From: Lantana camara
Lineage: Eukaryota > Streptophyta > Magnoliopsida > Lamiales > Verbenaceae
DNA: 64,000 nucleotides
Assembly (NCBI GenBank): GCA_037501455.1
Contig: CM074856.1
Coordinates: 97,702,001 to 97,766,000 of the forward strand
Reading direction: 5' to 3'
Below are positions 59,301-64,000 of this stretch, piece by piece. The notes under the pieces are model-generated. The model did no database searches. It was not told the origin of the DNA and saw only the letters and a list, made by a program, of their open reading frames with translations. The position numbers were made by a program, and so were the translations under genes. Numbering within the stretch: position 1 is the first letter of the stretch; each line of letters begins with the position of its first letter.

Positions 59301-62300
59301 TTTGATTTCTATGGAAGCTACGTTAAGAATTAGGGTTTGGAAATCATACCAAAATTCATAAAATTTTGCAAGGATTCTATTGAGCCCAATATTGAATAGG
59401 TAAAAGTGTTTCGAAAATTCCTACAATTAAAGATGAATAGTAACTAGGGACCTAAATGGAATTTTCAACAAACAATTTTGTTTTTTAAAATGTATTTCAG
59501 AATGATGAAAGCTATCATATGAGTGTGGAAATGAGCTTTCTAAGGTTTTTCGAGGTTTAGGTAAAGGTCTAGGGTTCATGAATGAATAGTGATATAATTC
59601 TCTAAAAAAGGCACAAATCATAAATCGAAACATAGATGCACATAATTCACATAGAATGAAATGTATAATGGACTAAGACTATAAACGCTTTCCTCTTAAC
59701 CCTTTACTTACTCGTGCTATCCTGATCTCAAAAATCCGGGCTGTTACAGTGATGAGGGCCAAACACTCTAAACCTCGGGCCCACCGGCACCACCAACCTC
59801 TGTGACAAGACATACAGAAGACCAGACTTAGACTCTATATGAACCAAACAAGACGCACGGCGTTGCTCAACATGATCGTGGTTATGCATAAGTGTTCATG
59901 TTGTGCTTGGATAAGGTGTCGTGGTCATTCAAGGCATATCAATGCTCAACAAGGTCATATTTACAAGCAACCAACACGCAATTCCATATCCAAAGATGCA
60001 AGATCAATTTAGGAAGTCAATGTATTCACAAAATGCATATTAAATCATCCAATGTCACAGGGTTCAATTATAATATTACAATTAATCATCAAGTTCATGT
60101 CGAGTTATAAGGTGCATAAGTAAGAGCAACTTGATTATATAAACATACAAAGTTGTTGTACATAGATGGCATGCTTGATACAAATAAAGAGTGCATTTGA
60201 TTCACTTAAGATCATACTTTACAACTTCACAACATGTTTGGTACACAAGCTCAAGTCACATCCATAGTTTCATAAATGCTACATTCACATCCCCTAAGTG
60301 ATTTATAAAAGTTTAGAATTATTACACATACATCTCCTTAGTCGATTGCTAAGCATAAATGTTCATTTAAAGTGTTTATACAATTATTCAACTAGGAATT
60401 AATTACTTACAAACATGACAATTATCAATTTATCGTAATTCATAACCATTTTCGAGTAGTAAGAGTAAATCAAGATATTACAATTCTAACTCCTATCATG
60501 CATCAAGTCTCATGTTGTTCAAGCATCCTTCATGTATCTAAATTTATATTTGAAACACAATTTACAACAAACATAACATTGAGAACGTCTCAAATTCATA
60601 TAGAGAAATCACAACATGTTCGTTCTTCTAAAATATCATTCAATTTCATTTAGTCACATAAAAGATTAGTTTCTAAATATTACACTAACACCCCCTCGTA
60701 CTTAACAATAGCGTAAATTCATCACATCGGGATTCAGATTGTAAATCGAACATTCATGTATATCACAATTCATTCAATACATATTTTCGTATATGATTGG
60801 AATACATCTCGATCAACAAACCAACAATAAACAATTTATTTGCACTTAAAACAATTAATTCAAATAATCACAATTACGCAAAATAATTCGTAATAAATAA
60901 ACCGAGTGTCCAATTAATGAAGGGAAAGCGGAGTTGGACTCACCACGTCGAGACCGACATTCTGTCCGAAAGTCATCGGAGTGCCGCCACCGGAGCAGTC
61001 GGAAAGTCGCCGGGCCGCCACCGGGCCGCCGCCGGAAGTCGCCGTAAAAATCCCAAAAAATTACCCGAGAAGCTAGTCCTCGTGCTCATTCCAAATCCTT
61101 GATTAATTTCTGAAAATTCCAAGCCAATCGTCTTATATCTTAAATCCAAGAATACGAAAACCCCAAAAACTTCAAAATCAAATTACTTCCAATCCGGTGA
61201 ACGAAAATGAAATCCGTAAAAGGCATCGACTCACCCATGACTTGCTCTTCAAAACCCCCAAGTTGGTCGCTGGAGAAAATGGCCGAAAAGTTAAGAATTC
61301 GGCCGCTACAGTAACAAGCCGCCGCCGTCGCGACTTCAGACGGCTCGTGCGCCGCCACCTCCACTCCGATGGTTGTGTCACCAACCCAAAATTCATTCCC
61401 CATGAGAATAGCTTCAGATCGGTATCTCATCCGCCCAAAACCGCCACCGGACTCGTCGGGAACAGCCAACGAAATTCGCCCAGATTCACCACCAGCGGTG
61501 TGATATTCGGGCCGCGCGTGTGGAGCCACCGCTGCCCCAATGACTGGTCAACCACTGCCATGTTGTAGATCTCATCGAGACATTCGATTTGCATACCAAT
61601 TTTGCTATATTCCGATGTCGGAGGAGGCCGTACGAGGTTGTTGAAGTTGCTGTCGCAATGCAGTCGCGATTTTCCGAACTTTGAGCAGTTACGAAAATCA
61701 CAGATATCTCCTCCACTATTGGTTGTTTGGCCAAGATCTTTGTACCATCGAGATCCTCTCGTCGAGCTCTTTGAAATGGATTACTCATTCATAGAATTCC
61801 GTTGAGAAACGACCAAGTTACGACTAGTGTATGTTTTAGGTGTAGTGTGTGTGCGGGAATGAGAGAGAGAGAACCAAGAGAGGAGAAGAGGAGATTGGGA
61901 GAAATGTGTCTTGTGCACAAGCTATATACAACCGGGTATCCTTATCGCGTAGCAAAGAGTAATAGCACGTACAAATAATTGTAAATAAAATTGGTAAAGT
62001 TACGAATAAACATTCAAGCTCCGAATTAATTTTATAAATTAAAATGAAAGAGAGAGATTTACCAATTAGAGTTTAATTCAATTTAATTTTAGAGACCTTT
62101 CGTACAATTTAACGACACTTCGTAAACACATGATTGATAATTAATCTCAAGGAATTCAAGTAAACCGAAATTAAACAAGTTAAGTAACATGATGGATTTA
62201 AAATCAACTTGACAATTATTTCATGGAATAAATTCGAATTAAATCAAATTAGATGGTTAGGGTTACATATGCGCGTAAGTAATCAAGTTGACAATTAATC

Positions 62301-62444
62301 TTAGAATAATTCGAATGATCACATATAAAATTGGTTTTTACATTAAATCACATAATTCAAGAACTCTTAAATTAAACACACACAAGTGTAGAGACTTACT
62401 TGTTAATATCATCAAGACGCCCTTCGAGAATACGGGGCGTCACA
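56312..62444 (-). repeat. Tandem array unit 3: the terminal truncated 5' LTR of the complex
   Basis: Same truncated LTR and nested solo LTR, but no linker: it ends GGGGCGTCACA at 62444 against the TGGAG target duplication. It keeps its own sequence in the last 0.75 kb (for example CACACAAGTGTAGAGAC, CATCAAGACGCC) and has a private 4-bp loss (TCTG) near 61693. Without the guest it is about 2.8 kb, matching LTR A 21279-24100. Confidence 0.92.
56439..59748 (-). mobile_element. Nested solo LTR in array unit 3 (3310 bp)
   Basis: Near-identical third copy with the same flanks. Shares with unit 2, against unit 1, CGGAAAATG, TACCGGGC and GCTATCAT. Private differences include CGTACTGTC near 57130 and GAGCGTCT near 58930. 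TATA 58644-58653, hairpin 56820-56836. Confidence 0.92.
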
Positions 62445-62458
62445 TGGAGGAAAAAAGA

Positions 62459-62661
62459 GTAACCCCCGTTACCCCTTAGAAGAACAAAGAGGTTAACCCC
62501 CGTTAACAGACACAGGAGCAAAGCCTTTGGCGAATCAGAGGGGTAACGGACAGAAGGAAAGTGGTAACGCCCGTTACCACTTATAAAAGCGTTATTGCGA
62601 TTTCAAAGCAGTAACGGGCATTAACGATAATTGTACATGGATAGGTAACACCCGTTACCTA
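62459..62661. repeat. Palindrome array P6 in the Athila-like LTR
   Basis: GTAACCCCCGTTAC (62459-62472), GTTAACCCCCGTTAAC (62492-62507), TGGTAACGCCCGTTACCA (62563-62580, 8-bp arms around CC), GTAACGGGCATTAAC (62612-62626), AGGTAACACCCGTTACCT (62644-62661). Same word type as P2. It lies just upstream of the TATA-like box, as P2 does. Confidence 0.92.
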
Positions 62662-62688
62662 GGGCGGAGAGACAGAATTTAAGGTTGC

Positions 62689-62697
62689 TATTTAAGT
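62689..62697 (+). promoter_or_regulatory. TATA-like box of the Athila-like LTR
   Basis: CTATTTAAG, about 30 bases after the last palindrome of P6 and before a CT-containing leader. Confidence 0.45.
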
Positions 62698-63726
62698 GCG
62701 TTCTTGAGTCCTTTTGAGGGACTTCTTTTTCCGTTCGTGACCTAGCCTGAGGAGAGAAGTTCTGGAGTTTTGAAGAGTTGTTTAAAGAATTCCGAGAATA
62801 CGAAAGGATCGAGTTCTTTAACAATTTCGGTTTTTCTGTTTATTTACTGCTTTAATTATCAAACTAATTCCTTTGAGTTTAAGTTTAATTAGTATTATGC
62901 TAGATTCGTTTTTCCAAATTTTTACTGAATGTTCATAAGTTTGTGTTTGAGACTTTCTTTTGAGTTGATGAACATGAATTCCTTTAATGCAATTTACTTT
63001 AGTTTTATGAGTTCTGCTTTAATTATGAGTAGCTAAACCCCTAGGGCTAGGGGAGTGATAATGAATGTTTGATATGTGTTTGATGATGCTTGAATAACTT
63101 GTGCTAATTCTTAGTATGAAAACTGGTTTGAATTGAATTGTGAAGGCCTGATCACACTTAGCATAATCTAGAATTACTTGAGAATGGAGAGGTTAATAGT
63201 AATTGAAAAGGTTTCCATAATTACTAGAATGTATGAATGCAAAGAGATTTGGTTCTGGTCTATACAACAGTAAATCTTATTCCATGCCAAGCCGCTAGAA
63301 TAGGAATTGCACTAGTCTTGGTCTTGTTGGTTTAATTAATACATCGATGATTGCGAGAGCAACGTTGATCTTAATTAAATACACGGTTATACCTTGAGAG
63401 AGGATAATTCACATATAAGTGACTAGGTTGTAGAATTGCACTTGTCGAACAAGCATTGTATTGAATCATGGATGCATAAGTCATTGCTTCCCCTTCCTAT
63501 TTAGTCTACTGAGTTTAATCTGTGTTTAAGTTTGTTATTGTGTTTTCTTAGAGTTAATTATTTCAATTTCATTCTAGCAGATAGATATAACAACTTGAAT
63601 TCGTTCGGTCTTTAGATTAGAAATAGATATTGATTTCCCTTCCCTGTGGGTACGATCCTATTATGCTACGTGTATATTAAGTGTACACTTGCACGATTGG
63701 TTTTAACTTAAGTAAAACATACAACA

Positions 63727-64000
63727 TCCCAGCTGGGACTGCTTGTTGTGTTGCTGCCTGTTGCTTGATCCTGGCCGGGATTGTTTTCTGAGTGTTTTGT
63801 ATCCCGGTCGGGATGCTGGGACAGGTGGTTTTCGGAACACCTATCCCGGCCGGGATTCCTTTCGGTGTTTTTCATGTCCCGGCTGGGACTGTTCCTGTTG
63901 ACTTTGTGTACTTGCTTTGACTTCTGTTGTTCCTTTACCGTGAACTTGTTTACGTGTCTTGCGTGAATCTTATGGTTTGAACTACATGTCTAATTGCAAT
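63727..64000. repeat. Flanking DNA with palindrome array P7
   Basis: TCCCAGCTGGGA (63727-63738), ATCCTGGCCGGGAT (63768-63781), ATCCCGGTCGGGAT (63801-63814), ATCCCGGCCGGGAT (63843-63856), GTCCCGGCTGGGAC (63876-63889). The word differs from all others in the window. The sequence probably belongs to another LTR beyond the window. No gene is visible to 64000. Confidence 0.85.

Larger units (their letters stand above)
20023..62444 (-). mobile_element. 42.4 kb minus-strand composite retrotransposon complex
   Basis: The left end TGTAACACCCC (the complement of an LTR 3' end) abuts TGGAG at 20018-20022. The right end GGGGCGTCACA (the complement of an LTR 5' end TGTGACGCCCC) abuts TGGAG at 62445-62449. 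The matching 5-bp duplication shows that both termini come from one insertion. Read on the minus strand: truncated 5' LTR, two more tandem truncated-LTR units, LTR B, PBS, a short internal region, polypurine tract, LTR A. Later guests: the young chromovirus at 30242-40255, solo LTR S2 and the three solo LTR copies inside the units. Confidence 0.88.
62450..63726 (+). mobile_element. Athila-like 3' LTR, remainder
   Basis: Continues the LTR begun at 19870 after the TGGAG duplication. Contents: palindrome array P6, TATA-like CTATTTAAG (62689-62697), a leader, AT-rich sequence and the block CCCTTCCCTGTGGGTACGAT (63638-63657), typical of the end of Athila/Tat LTRs. The end is placed at CAACA (63722-63726), the inverse of the TGTTG start. 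Net LTR length would be about 1.43 kb. The end position is the least certain part. Confidence 0.65.

Overview
The window is repeat-dense plant nuclear DNA, most likely from a eudicot. It carries Ty3/gypsy LTR retrotransposons of the chromovirus (Tekay/Del-like) and Athila-like kinds, initiator-Met-type primer-binding sites, TG...CA termini, 5-bp target duplications, solo LTRs and deep nesting. I see no ordinary host gene, rRNA, tRNA gene or CRISPR array. The only well-preserved coding region is one chromovirus gag-pol polyprotein at 33124-37668, broken by a single in-frame TAG.

Layout. 1-7298: end of a 5' LTR (element X), its PBS and a non-coding internal region, interrupted by a 4.0 kb solo LTR (S1, 3030-7064, TSD AAAGA). 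7299-11900: a 3.3 kb LTR with PBS (Y) fused to a truncated LTR of another family (Z). 11901-20022, resuming at 62450-63726: an Athila-like element, namely an internal promoter-like region, a 5'-UTR intron holding a solo LTR (S3, 12559-15191, TSD GAATT), a broken Athila-type ORF holding a poly(A)-tailed retroposed insert (15778-17165), a polypurine tract and a 3' LTR. 20023-62444: a 42.4 kb minus-strand complex inserted into that 3' LTR; the duplication TGGAG survives at both far ends. The complex contains LTR A, a short internal region without pol (with solo LTR S2, TSD GTATG), LTR B (split by a young, nearly complete chromovirus at 30242-40255) and a three-unit tandem array of about 6.21 kb per unit made of a truncated LTR carrying its own nested 3.3 kb solo LTR. 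63727-64000: flanking DNA with another palindrome array.

The most interesting signals are not genes. (1) Four LTR families carry, about 0.85-1.1 kb from the LTR start, an array of 3-5 short GC-rich palindromes. Copies within an LTR use the same or a similar word, but the word differs between families, even between two LTRs whose flanking sequence is clearly homologous. Similar arrays occur in the Athila-like element and at the right edge. (2) A short stem-loop is kept across seven LTR families with paired changes in both arms. (3) The internal region of the 42 kb complex holds nine hairpins with compensatory arm changes. (4) The 6.2 kb tandem array is mosaic, with two different switch points that record stepwise unequal LTR recombination.

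How it works together: only the element at 30242-40255 looks recently mobile. Its LTR appears to supply a CT-rich leader exon and splice donor, with an acceptor 1 nt before the gag ATG, so the palindromes, most of the LTR and the PBS would lie in an intron. All comparisons were made by eye; no database search or alignment program was run.
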